From contig JAYKJB010000004.1 in NCBI GenBank assembly GCA_035285325.1, positions 1-47,321 on the forward strand: 47,321 bases of DNA. The letters are read 5' to 3'. Position numbers and translations under genes: made by a program. Origin of the DNA: Candidatus Sericytochromatia bacterium (lineage in GTDB: Bacteria; Cyanobacteriota; Sericytochromatia; S15B-MN24; JAQBPE01). Shown here piece after piece: positions 35,701 through 43,011 of the stretch. The notes under the pieces were generated by a model, which saw nothing but the letters and a program-made list of their open reading frames with translations, was not told the DNA's origin and made no database searches. Each line of letters starts with the position of its first letter. The first letter of the stretch is position 1.

Positions 35701-37359
35701 CAGGCGACCGCCCAGCAAGCGGCCATATCCCCCGGGCAGGGTGAGCCGATCATCGCGCAGGCGCCAGGGGCTGCCCCCGCTCAGGGGCACGTCGGCGCTG
35801 GCGTCGATTTCCGCAGCGGGTACCCGACCGGCCAGCTGCACCGCCCCCTCGCCGAACCAGCGGCGCCGATCGGTGCCCGGCAAGGTGAGGCGAAACGCGC
35901 CATCCACCCGGCCCTGGAGCGGCGCGCTGGTCTCCCCCAGGGCCAGCAGGGGAGCCAGGTCGAGCTGGCTGTGGCGCCCCACCAGGGTCACCAGCGGGGA
36001 GGGCGCCATCACGTCGGCGATCCGCATCCGGCCGTTCACTGAACCGCCCGCGAAGGCGGCGTGCAGGTGAAGCAAGTCGAGCCGACGGCGTCGCAACTGC
36101 GCCTGCGCGGCGAGGCGGTAGGAGCCCGCGGCGGGCACGGCCGCGAAGCGCCCGCTGAGCCCGAGTGGGCCATCCAGCTGCCAGTCGCTCAGGTCCAGCC
36201 CCCTGCCACGCGCCACCAGATGGCCGGACATGTCGCCTTCCAGACCAAGCGGCAGCGTCACCCCAGCCAGCTTCGCCAGGGTGACGATGGGCAAAGTCTG
36301 CCCATCCAGTTCGAGCCGGCCGGACGCGCCCGCCACCAGGGGAAGCTCGCCCTGGGCGCGCAGGCGGCCCCGCACGAGCGTCGCGCGAGCATCCGACAGC
36401 AGCAACTGGTCAGGGGTCAGCCGGAGTCGGGCCGACAGGGCCGGCACGGCCAGGCCACCCAGTCGCAGCGCACGCCCCGTCAGCTGAAATCCGAGTTCGG
36501 GTCGAGATAGCAGGCCCGCCGTCTGCCAGTCGCAGCGCCACTGACCCGCCAGGCCCAGCGGGCGGAGCTGCCGCCAGCGCGGCCAGCTGCCGGGTTCGGC
36601 GTCCAGAATGCCCGCCAAGCGAGGTTGCCAGTCGCGCCCCTGGCCGGTCAGTTCGCCCTGCGCCCGCAGGCGCAGCCCCTGGGCATCCAGCAGAACCCTG
36701 GGCAGGGTGACGTGTCGATCGGCCTGTCGAAACTGAACCTCAGCCGGGCCGAGCGGCCAGCTTTCGCCCTTCAAACGCAGGGTGCCGGCGTGCGCGCGCA
36801 CCCCGCCATCGGCCTCGGATTCATCCAGACGCAGCTGAACATCTCCCGCCACCCCCGCCAGCGCCAGGGAAAGGTGTTGGGGCAGGTCCTCGAAATCGAG
36901 CACGCCATCACGCCAGCTGACGCGCCGCAGGTCGATCGGCGAGGCGCCTTGGGCCGGCTCCGTGGGGCTCAAAAACGCGTCCCAGTCGGTCCGGCCCGCG
37001 CCGAGGTGGCGCACGGCCAGGCGCGGGGCCTCGGCCTGCACGTGCGTCAGTTCGAAGCGCCCCCACAGCAGCGCCCAGCCACTCCAGGCCAGTTCCAGGC
37101 GAGGCACCGCCAGCAAGGGGCGCGCCGGGTCTTGCCGGGTGGACAGGGTCAAGCCCGTCACGACCGCCTGCGCCCGCCAAGGGTCGACTTGCAGGTCCTT
37201 CAGCCTGACCACGCCCGGCAGGTCTGACGCCAGACGCCGCAGCGCTTCCTGAGCCAGGCGGGTCGACACCGCCGGCGTGGTGGCGATCGCCACGGCCAGC
37301 GCCGCCGCGCCTGCGAACCCACCCAACAGCCCCAGGGCGATCGCCCAGCGCCTCGCCAA
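32791..37359 (-). CDS. tamB: TamB-like (DUF490/AsmA-like) translocation and assembly protein
   Basis: 1522 aa. One N-terminal membrane helix (AIALGLLGGFAGAAALAVAIA) anchors it in the inner membrane. It is followed by about 1100 residues of repetitive beta-strands that would form the hydrophobic groove bridging the periplasm, and by a C-terminal DUF490 domain. That domain holds VEARDAQFTFQERAYEV, VDFIDPHQLVPYLNLAAKS, SSTPMMSQTDILTLIATG and a final FNASARYRLPIR strand. TamB-like proteins carry phospholipids, or assist barrel-protein insertion, between membranes. TTG start with GGAGGA 6-7 nt upstream; no ATG gives the signal helix. The stop overlaps the Omp85 start (ATGA), the classic TamA-TamB pairing. 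Confidence 0.92.
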   Translation of the reverse strand: MARRWAIALGLLGGFAGAAALAVAIATTPAVSTRLAQEALRRLASDLPGVVRLKDLQVDPWRAQAVVTGLTLSTRQDPARPLLAVPRLELAWSGWALLWGRFELTHVQAEAPRLAVRHLGAGRTDWDAFLSPTEPAQGASPIDLRRVSWRDGVLDFEDLPQHLSLALAGVAGDVQLRLDESEADGGVRAHAGTLRLKGESWPLGPAEVQFRQADRHVTLPRVLLDAQGLRLRAQGELTGQGRDWQPRLAGILDAEPGSWPRWRQLRPLGLAGQWRCDWQTAGLLSRPELGFQLTGRALRLGGLAVPALSARLRLTPDQLLLSDARATLVRGRLRAQGELPLVAGASGRLELDGQTLPIVTLAKLAGVTLPLGLEGDMSGHLVARGRGLDLSDWQLDGPLGLSGRFAAVPAAGSYRLAAQAQLRRRRLDLLHLHAAFAGGSVNGRMRIADVMAPSPLVTLVGRHSQLDLAPLLALGETSAPLQGRVDGAFRLTLPGTDRRRWFGEGAVQLAGRVPAAEIDASADVPLSGGSPWRLRDDRLTLPGGYGRLLGGRLHFNGSVPLDAPSTQARLTVSLQDLSMVEIGRRYLASLPPPAGRLDGTLQVHGRRVELEPVRLHTLGGRVRLSGHCQVATPPRYALNAEVSELALDALQTWLNPGAMPLSGTAGASLTVMGAGSAYQVAGPWRLRGTAWMPEGQIPGARRMVPVTGNGRMRLTPGALALERAHVQLAELAVQGAGRYDPRGDTAIAFQAEASRLGPAARILGLAGLEGEGLRLQARAQGPARQIRLGGRLSADWLARGQARCERFLGQFSGELGERLRLRGQLAGQGSEAAGVSLSHWRLPFQYDAPGRSPTAGRLEAPDLRVQFERGQLLGRLSWDRPSGTAGLRLQSKALTLGDLLTAMPGQNAPRETPVRLAVDLRGQAKDLAGEARLEVAPFEHRKHRFGASQLRGEARSGILRLMGSLFGGQATLQGRVPLGGGDVSLRLASPGVRLAPLLAWFPEAWRGKVQWPTDGELQGTLQVSADPSRPRQAKASLDVSRFQLSYPDLEVRNDGPWVLRLADRALHVEAFRLVGGGTRLGAHGTVGLDRAADLALDGTLDMALLEKVAPGQFAGAIGQVRVEGALRGHPGRADVQGFLNLRDGQLETRSLPQPIHDMSASLRVTHNQVYLDELQAGFGQTGRLEAVGGAQLDGRGVPKRVSLQCSAREIGVRAPGLEALANADLTYVGAAGKGKLDGQIKILEGAYTRDVALTPSLGTLRAPRGSAAELLANPWIAQTALRLQLSIPDRFVVRNNIARGELRGDVLVLGTPGQPVAVGRVEARDAQFTFQERAYEVETATVDFIDPHQLVPYLNLAAKSTIQGVDVRLQATGTPQKLKLDLSSTPMMSQTDILTLIATGQTQGALNEGGGAGLTTASNFLLDQVAAGVARSITEQGVVDVLKVKPGSVDPAGPGGASFTVGKRINEKLTVTYTQDISAPAGKTPGRVMIFDYLLTDVIVLKLEQDLGGSFNASARYRLPIR

Positions 37360-37518
37360 CCCGCTTCCTCCCCGATCCTGACCATCAAAGACAGGGTGGC
37401 CAGGTCACCCCCTCGATCGATGCCATACCCGCTGGGCGGGGCTCTCGTCCAGATTGCCCGAGCAGCCGGTGTAATTTGCGCCTTGCCGCGCCCAGCCTGT
37501 GCGTGTTATGACATGACT

Positions 37519-37527
37519 TGGTAAAAT
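37519..37527 (+). promoter_or_regulatory. Extended -10 promoter for infA
   Basis: TGgTAAAAT is a TGn-extended -10 box 51 bases before the infA start, in the only AT-rich stretch of the intergenic region. A -35 match is not obvious, as is usual for extended -10 promoters. Confidence 0.5.
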
Positions 37528-37577
37528 AAAAGTTAAGTAGCCTTCCTGGGGGAGGGCGATCAGCAGGAGACAATTGT

Positions 37578-37835
37578 TTGCTCAAAGAAGACGTTTTGGA
37601 AATGGACGGCACGGTCGTGGAGGCCCTGTCCAACGGCATGTTCCGGATCACCCTCGAAAATGGTCACGAAGTACTCGGGCACCTGGCCGGGCGCATGCGC
37701 CGCTTCCGCATCAAGGTGCTGCTCGGCGACCGGGTGAAGGTGGAACTGTCTCCCTATGACCTGACGCGTGGCCGGATCACCTTCCGAAACAAGGGTGATC
37801 ACACGCCCGGTGGACGTCCGCCGTTCCGCCGCTGA
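37578..37835 (+). CDS. infA: Translation initiation factor IF-1
   Basis: The 85-aa OB-fold protein binds the 30S A site during initiation. [40 protein letters not shown] and [21 protein letters not shown] match IF-1 along its length. The start is TTG, with AGGAGA 8 nt upstream. E. coli IF-1 has 72 residues; here about 13 extra residues (Gly/Pro/Arg) follow the usual end at RITFR. It stands alone between divergent tamB and convergent lepB, not in the ribosomal-protein cluster near secY, which is common in gammaproteobacteria but unusual in most phyla. The gene has its own promoter. Confidence 0.95.
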   Translation: MLKEDVLEMDGTVVEALSNGMFRITLENGHEVLGHLAGRMRRFRIKVLLGDRVKVELSPYDLTRGRITFRNKGDHTPGGRPPFRR

Positions 37836-37843
37836 ATCACACC

Positions 37844-37901
37844 GTCGCCAACGACACGGAGCAGGCCGGTCTCAATTGAGGCCGGTCATTCTGTTGGCGA
37901 C
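37844..37901. repeat. Nested inverted repeat at infA/lepB convergent ends
   Basis: The outer arms GTCGCCAAC (37844-37852) and GTTGGCGAC (37893-37901) enclose an inner near-palindrome centred on CTCAATTGAG with GGCCGG flanks. The lepB stop codon lies inside. It could act as a bidirectional transcription terminator, although U-tracts are absent on both sides. Confidence 0.5.
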
Positions 37902-38510
37902 ACTCAGCCCAAAGCGCGGGGTTTCCAGTCCTCCGACGCGCTCCGGAGGCCAGAAGCAGAAGGAGGCGCGCCCGATGATGTTGGCCACCGGCAAGGGGCC
38001 CCAGGTGGCACTGTCGATGCTATGGGCGCGGTTGTCGCCCAGCACGAACACGCTGTTGGCGGGCACCTCGCGTTCCGTGATGGTGAGTCGGGCACCCACC
38101 CCCGTCACGTAGGGCTCCGCGAGCGCCTTGCCATTGCGGAAGACACGTCCGTGCGACAACGCCACGTGGTCCCCCGGAAGCGCCACCACGCGTTTGATCC
38201 AGGGAATGTTCGGGTCCGCGTCCACCTGTCGCGAGAGCGCGCTGCTGGGGGGGTGGAACACGACGATCTCACCGCAGCGGGGCGTGCGCAGGTGATACGA
38301 TATCTTCTCGATGACCAGGCGATCGCCCACGTCCAGCGTGGGGGCCATCGAGGACGACGGGATGAAGCGGGCTTCGGCCACGGTGGCATGGCAGGTCAAC
38401 GCGATGCCGGCCGCCAGCAGCAGCACTGTCAATCCGTCCCGCACATCGCAGACCAGACTCCGTCGCCCGTGGGCACGTTTTCGCTTCTTGAAAATTCGAC
38501 GTTGCTGCAC
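37872..38510 (-). CDS. lepB: Signal peptidase I
   Basis: This membrane-bound serine protease cleaves signal peptides after export. The 212-aa protein has one N-terminal transmembrane helix (LTVLLLAAGIALTCHATVA). The catalytic Ser54 is in IPSSSMAPTL, the general-base Lys106 in WIKRVVALPGDHV, and the GDNR/S box is VFVLGDNRAHSIDSATWGPL. The length and single helix fit the cyanobacterial/Gram-positive type better than the two-helix E. coli LepB (about 324 aa). It starts at a GTG. It converges on infA; upstream, a small lipoprotein gene diverges. Confidence 0.93.
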   Translation of the reverse strand: MQQRRIFKKRKRAHGRRSLVCDVRDGLTVLLLAAGIALTCHATVAEARFIPSSSMAPTLDVGDRLVIEKISYHLRTPRCGEIVVFHPPSSALSRQVDADPNIPWIKRVVALPGDHVALSHGRVFRNGKALAEPYVTGVGARLTITEREVPANSVFVLGDNRAHSIDSATWGPLPVANIIGRASFCFWPPERVGGLETPRFGLSVANRMTGLN

Positions 38511-38643
38511 CCGTGTCGCTCAGTGGGAAATGCCACCCATGCCCTCGTGTTCCGAACCCCATGCCCGGTCACGGAGTTGGCCTGCCCAGCAAGCGGGCGA
38601 GCCGATAGCATCTTCATTCCCATCGGGCCGCACGCTTAACCCG

Positions 38644-39150
38644 ATGGTCTGTCGACTCTTGCTCGGCGTGGCGCTGGCCGGCCTGCTGGGCTGCGCCGAT
38701 CCCCCCGGGATGCGCAAGCCGCTGCCGCTCGACCCGGCGGAGGAAGGCCAGGCGCTGGCCACCTACCGCAAGGCCGCTCAGGAGGTTCAGCAGGTCGACG
38801 GGGTGCTCGGCACCTATCTGACCCGGACCAACAACCCTCGCGAGATGGTGGTCGTCGTGCGCGACAAGCCCGCGCGCAAGCGAGTGGGCGAGAAGTTCGG
38901 CGGCGAGATCGCGGGCCTGTCGCTGCGGGTCGAACTCGCGCCCAAGGGCTTCGAGGACGAGCAGGAGCCGATCGAAGAAGTCCAAAACGAGAAGCTGCCC
39001 AGCAACTGGCGGGAATGGCTGGCCTACGCCTGGAACGAGGGGATGCAGCGGCTGCGCACCCAGGTGGAGGAGTGGCGGGCCAGATGGCGGCAATGGCGCA
39101 CGCCGAGGCCGGAGGAACCCAACCCCGCGGCCAGCATGCTGCCCACCTGA
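38644..39150 (+). CDS. Small lipoprotein, 168 aa
   Basis: The signal peptide ends in lipobox LLGC at about residue 15. The mature part begins with a helical region (EEGQALATYRKAAQEVQQV), then a short beta block (EMVVVVRDKPARKRVGEKF, LSLRVELAPKG) and a charged helix with many Trp and Arg residues (REWLAYAWNEGMQRLRTQVEEWRARWRQW). The middle block, where a Val-rich strand alternates with basic residues, resembles a small alpha/beta fold seen in some ubiquitous lipoproteins, but I assign no function. A longer in-frame start overlaps lepB antisense and is rejected. Confidence 0.65.
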   Translation: MVCRLLLGVALAGLLGCADPPGMRKPLPLDPAEEGQALATYRKAAQEVQQVDGVLGTYLTRTNNPREMVVVVRDKPARKRVGEKFGGEIAGLSLRVELAPKGFEDEQEPIEEVQNEKLPSNWREWLAYAWNEGMQRLRTQVEEWRARWRQWRTPRPEEPNPAASMLPT

Positions 39151-39254
39151 TAGCGGCGGTCCTTTCAGACCGGACTTGCCACGCGACAAACCTGGCGTCG
39201 ATCGCCAGAATCAAGGGCGCATCCTGGGGGAAGTATGAAGCGTCCCCGCCAGAC

Positions 39255-41213
39255 TCAGAACTCGTGAGGCAATGGTCCGGTGTTACCGCGCGTGCCCCAG
39301 GCCCTCGACTGGCGCTGCCCCTGGGACCACTGGGTATACCAGACGCCCGGTCCCTTCGGCAGGGTGCGCTCATCGAGCCGCTCCACCTCGGTCGACATCT
39401 CGGTCGCCAGGTGGGCCCGCAGTTCCTCACTGGATTCCGGGTCGTGGCCCGTGCTGATATAAATGCGCGTGAAGGGCCGGGTCTTGCCGTACTCCGTGAG
39501 GACCTCAATCAGATTGCCGGGCAGCACCTTGACCCCCAAGACAAAGTTCCGCTCGGCGTAAAAATCCTCCAGTTGCTGCGAAATCAGGCGTTCCAGCCCC
39601 TCCGAGACCACCCCGTGCGGCGCCTGCTGCTCTTCGGCATGAAACAGCAACAGTTCGATGTCCTCACCGTGGCGCTTGAGCAGGTAGCTGATGGTGGAGA
39701 CCAGGCTGGTCGGCACGATCGAAGCGGTGCAGATGACATAGGTGGGCAGTTCGGGCAGCTTGTCGACGCCACGGTACTTGCCGATGCCGAGGCGCAGGTC
39801 GGGCAAGCGCACCATGCGTGACTCCACCTGCCCCAGGCGGTAAAGCGCCATGACCAGCAAGACTGCCATGAAAAGGTGCAAGCCCAGGTCCCGGGCGTGA
39901 TGGGCGGTGGCAATCAGGATGCCGTCCGCCAGCACCAGCACCAGACAGCCGGCCACCGCGGCGATGGGCAGCGGCGTGCCCCGCCAGTTGAAGGTCCAAT
40001 GGCTGGTCCAGGGCGCGCGCGAGACCTTGGTCGGTTGATGCAGACGCAGCAACACCACGCCGGCACAGTAGGAGATCATGACACTCAGGAAGGCCATCCC
40101 GTAGACCTCGCCGAGTCGATCGACGTTGCCAGGAAACACCGCCATCATCAGCAGGCAAAGCGCCCCGAAGGGCAGCGCCACGAAGGGGAAACCTTTCAGC
40201 TGCGGCAGGCGATCGCCCCACTGGCGCAGGACCAGCACCGGCAGGTTGCCCTGCTTGCCCATCGTGGTCATCAGACCGGTGGCCCCGGCAAAGGCCGTGT
40301 TGACCGCCGCGAACAGGGTCAGGCACGCGTTCGCCACCAGCAAGTAGAGCATCGGCGTGCCGCCCTCGTAGACAGCCAGGCCCGACAAGAAGGCCGACTT
40401 GTAGCGGGCGATGTCGGCGTCCGAGAGCAAGACGATGCAGAGCAGCGACGAGAGCGGACCGGTGAAGCTCACCAGCAGGACAATCGTCAGGTAGATCTTG
40501 CGGATCGCCTTCCACGTCGGTTCGCGGATCTCCTCGATGATCTGGGCCGCCGACTCGAAGCCGGTGATGCCGAGAAAGGCCGCCGCGAAGGCCATGGTGA
40601 CCGCATGCAGCTCCAGCCCCGCAAAGCCCGAGGTCAAGCGGTCCCAGTGGGCCCCCTGGGTCAGGGCCAGCAACAGGCCGTACACGTCCATCACGATCAG
40701 CGCCACAAAATGGAAGGCGGCAATCCCGAAGACCAGCACGGTCGATTCCTTGAGGCCCAGCAGGTTCAGGCCCGCAAACAGCACCACCGGCACCGCCGCA
40801 ACCGCCACGATCAGCCAGGTGGGCCAGGGGGCAGTCCAGAGCGTGGAAAGATAATGTGCCCCTGACAGCGCGCTCACAACGGCCGTGGCCAGGTAAGAGA
40901 GAATCGTTAACGACCCCACCACCAGCGCCGCCCGTCGGCCCACCGTCTGCAGCACCATGCTGTAGGCCCCGCCGTTGAGCGGGTTGACGGCGCAACCTTC
41001 CTGGTAGGCGGTTTTGAACAGCCACATGGCCAGACAGACCAGGGTGATGAAGAAAGGCGCGGTGAAGCCGACCAGCGGATACAGCACGCCCGTGCTGTAG
41101 AAAACCGAGGTGCCGATGTCGGCACCCACAAGGCCAGCCGCCAGCCACCAGCTCAGCTGATGCCCGTGATGACGACCGCTGCGTTCGGAGAGGGGACGCT
41201 GCTCGGCAGCCAC
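39255..41213 (-). CDS. APC-superfamily permease with cytosolic C-terminal domain (probable K+ transporter)
   Basis: 652 aa. Residues about 20-460 give roughly twelve membrane helices in the APC fold: LSWWLAAGLVGADIGTSVFYSTG carries the GADIGTS substrate loop, and NPLNGGAYSMVLQTVGRRAAL and FLGITGFESAAQIIEE are typical. The C-terminal 150 or so residues form a soluble domain (TYVICTASIVPTSLVSTISYLL, DIELLLFHAEEQ). KimA of Bacillus, a K+ importer, has such a UspA-like tail. Two RCK/TrkA proteins immediately upstream (4 bases away) support K+ transport. A similar permease is adjacent to the ceoBC genes of Mycobacterium tuberculosis. GTG start. Amino-acid transport remains possible. Confidence 0.85.
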   Translation of the reverse strand: MAAEQRPLSERSGRHHGHQLSWWLAAGLVGADIGTSVFYSTGVLYPLVGFTAPFFITLVCLAMWLFKTAYQEGCAVNPLNGGAYSMVLQTVGRRAALVVGSLTILSYLATAVVSALSGAHYLSTLWTAPWPTWLIVAVAAVPVVLFAGLNLLGLKESTVLVFGIAAFHFVALIVMDVYGLLLALTQGAHWDRLTSGFAGLELHAVTMAFAAAFLGITGFESAAQIIEEIREPTWKAIRKIYLTIVLLVSFTGPLSSLLCIVLLSDADIARYKSAFLSGLAVYEGGTPMLYLLVANACLTLFAAVNTAFAGATGLMTTMGKQGNLPVLVLRQWGDRLPQLKGFPFVALPFGALCLLMMAVFPGNVDRLGEVYGMAFLSVMISYCAGVVLLRLHQPTKVSRAPWTSHWTFNWRGTPLPIAAVAGCLVLVLADGILIATAHHARDLGLHLFMAVLLVMALYRLGQVESRMVRLPDLRLGIGKYRGVDKLPELPTYVICTASIVPTSLVSTISYLLKRHGEDIELLLFHAEEQQAPHGVVSEGLERLISQQLEDFYAERNFVLGVKVLPGNLIEVLTEYGKTRPFTRIYISTGHDPESSEELRAHLATEMSTEVERLDERTLPKGPGVWYTQWSQGQRQSRAWGTRGNTGPLPHEF

Positions 41214-41217
41214 GGAA

Positions 41218-41880
41218 TCAGTCCTCTCCCACCAGCATCGTGCGGAGCGTTTCCTCGCTGCCCTTGAGCGTGATGGCGAAGACCTCGTCACCGGCCAGCA
41301 GGACCGTGTTGCCGTCCGGGATCAAGGCCTCGCCCTGGCGCCAGACGGCCGCAATCAGAGAATTGGGGGGCAAATCGAGCTTGCGCAGGGCCAGGCCAAC
41401 CACCGGGGCATCCGGCGGCAGGTCAATCTCGACCACCGACATCCGCTCATGCCAGGTGAGCAGGGTCATGGCCTCGTGCGGGATGATCTCGTACTCGATC
41501 GCGCGCGACACCATCGAGGTCACGCTGATGATCAGGTCAACGCCCGCCAGTTTGAAGAGCTCCTCGTTGCGCGGGTCATTGACGCGGGCAAGCGTACGCG
41601 GCACGCGGAACAGGTCCTTGGCCATCTTGCAGATGACGTAGTTGTCCTGATCCCGCCCGGCCGCCGCCACCACCACGTCGGCTTGCTCCACCCCGCCCCG
41701 CAACAGCAGTTCGGGGTTGGTGGCATCGCCCGCGATCACGGAGACGTCGTCAAACTCGCGGTAAACCGACTCGCAGACGCGGCGATCGCGCTCCAGCAGC
41801 GCCACCTCGTGGTTCTGGGCCAGCAGGCCGCGAATCAGGTGCAGACCGATCTTGCCGCCACCGGCAATCACAATTTTCAT
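41218..41880 (-). CDS. trkA: TrkA-type potassium regulatory protein (RCK_N + RCK_C)
   Basis: The 220-aa cytosolic protein begins with a Rossmann fold (KIVIAGGGKIGLHLI, nucleotide loop GGGKIG; acidic residue in ALLERD). VICKMAKDLFRVPRTLARVNDP is the conserved RCK_N core. The second half (about 140-220) is the RCK_C/TrkA_C domain with VVGLALRKLDLPPNSLIAAV and VLLAGDEVFAITL. Such proteins bind NAD(H) or ATP/ADP and gate a K+ transporter, here most likely the APC permease encoded next. The start overlaps the upstream RCK gene stop by 4 nt (ATGA). Confidence 0.92.
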   Translation of the reverse strand: MKIVIAGGGKIGLHLIRGLLAQNHEVALLERDRRVCESVYREFDDVSVIAGDATNPELLLRGGVEQADVVVAAAGRDQDNYVICKMAKDLFRVPRTLARVNDPRNEELFKLAGVDLIISVTSMVSRAIEYEIIPHEAMTLLTWHERMSVVEIDLPPDAPVVGLALRKLDLPPNSLIAAVWRQGEALIPDGNTVLLAGDEVFAITLKGSEETLRTMLVGED

Positions 41881-42290
41881 GACACGCGCTCACCCTTGGC
41901 GAGGGCGCGTTCCAGCGCCAGGGTGCCTTCCACCATCGGGCTGATCACCTCGAAGCCGTTGGCCATGTAGAGCGCCGCCATGCGCGGTTCGTCGATGCGC
42001 ACCACCACCCGCGGAACGCGGAAAATCTGCCGGGCCACATCCGCCGCCATCATGTTGGTGCTTTCGTCACGGGCAACGGCTGCCACTGCCTCGGCGCGCT
42101 CGATACCGGCCCGCCTCAACACGGCGCTGTCGATCTCGAGACCCTCGACGGTCTGGCCAGGGAAGGCACGCGGCAAATTGGTGTCGAGATTGCGCCGCTC
42201 ATGGTCGAGGACGACCACTTCCTTGCCTGCCGCCGCGAGGCGAGCCGCCAGACTGCCGCCCAATCGCCCGCACCCGATAATCAAGATCAT
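41877..42290 (-). CDS. TrkA-type RCK_N protein without RCK_C domain
   Basis: The 137-aa protein is a single RCK_N Rossmann domain (ILIIGCGRLGGSLAARLAAAGKEV, loop GCGRLG, acidic Asp in VVLDHERR). It continues with NMMAADVARQIFRVPRVVVRIDEP and ends soon after. The missing RCK_C domain suggests it works as a heteromer with the adjacent full-length RCK protein, as two such proteins do in CeoB/CeoC of mycobacteria. It is the first gene of a three-gene operon with the second RCK and the APC permease. A CAGG site precedes the ATG by 5 nt. Confidence 0.88.
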   Translation of the reverse strand: MILIIGCGRLGGSLAARLAAAGKEVVVLDHERRNLDTNLPRAFPGQTVEGLEIDSAVLRRAGIERAEAVAAVARDESTNMMAADVARQIFRVPRVVVRIDEPRMAALYMANGFEVISPMVEGTLALERALAKGERVS

Positions 42291-42391
42291 GCAATCCTGC
42301 TACGTTTCCATCCGGCCGCGTCGGCCGCCCGCCGTTGCACTCTGCTTATTCCCAGGCAGGAACGGGAACAAGCAAGTTTCCTGGATTCCAG

Positions 42392-42419
42392 CAAAAAGCT
42401 CAAGGGGATGGTGCCCCTT
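42392..42419 (-). terminator. Rho-independent terminator after pgsA
   Basis: On the minus strand AAGGGG and CCCCTT (42419-42402) form a 6-bp stem with a 6-base loop, followed by GAGCTTTTTG as U-tract. It lies 47 bases after the pgsA stop and closes the propeller-rimO-pgsA operon. The gap between pgsA and the RCK genes also holds the next operon's promoter. Confidence 0.65.
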
Positions 42420-42465
42420 TTGATCGGCCTCACGGGCATTCCCTGCTGGTCGGCGCGAGGCTGGG

Positions 42466-43011
42466 TCAGTGGACCAGCAAGTTGCGGGCGCGCCAACCAT
42501 ACTGAACGCCGGACGCCACCGTCAGCCCCACCGCCACCCAGTAGGTCCACCAGGCCAGCGTGGCCACGGCATCGGCCCGCAGCGCCCGCCCCGAGGGGTC
42601 CAGGCTCCAGAGCAGGGCGATGATGGCGATCATCTGCAGAGCCGCCTTCCATTTCCCCAGCCAGCCGGCACTGACAATCACGCCGTGCGAAGCCTCCAGC
42701 GCCCGCAGGCCCGTCACCAGGAACTCGCGGAACAGGATCGCCGTCACGCTCCAGGCCGGCACGATGCCGCGAGCCGTCAGGGCCACCAGCACCCCCGACA
42801 CCAGCAGCTTGTCGACCAGCGGATCCAGCAACTGCCCCAGCGGCGTGACCAGGTCCAGCTTGCGGGCCAGATAGCCGTCGATCCAGTCCGTCAGCGAGGC
42901 GATCACGAACAGGCCGAGGGCCCACATTTCCCAGCCCTGCCGCTCCAGCAGCAACAGGCACGGAATCGCCAGCGCCAAACGGGCCAGCGTGATCGTGTTG
43001 GGCAGGTTCAT
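42466..43011 (-). CDS. pgsA: PgsA, CDP-diacylglycerol-glycerol-3-phosphate 3-phosphatidyltransferase
   Basis: This membrane enzyme of the CDP-alcohol phosphatidyltransferase family makes phosphatidylglycerol phosphate. The 181-aa protein begins MNLPNTITLARLALAIPCLLLL. Its family signature DWIDGYLARKLDLVTPLG continues to QLLDPLVDK, fitting DG-X2-AR-X8-G-X3-D-X3-D. Several further hydrophobic helices follow. The start overlaps the rimO stop by 4 nt (ATGA). The rimO-pgsA linkage is common in bacteria, which supports the assignment over other CDP-alcohol transferases. Confidence 0.93.
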   Translation of the reverse strand: MNLPNTITLARLALAIPCLLLLERQGWEMWALGLFVIASLTDWIDGYLARKLDLVTPLGQLLDPLVDKLLVSGVLVALTARGIVPAWSVTAILFREFLVTGLRALEASHGVIVSAGWLGKWKAALQMIAIIALLWSLDPSGRALRADAVATLAWWTYWVAVGLTVASGVQYGWRARNLLVH

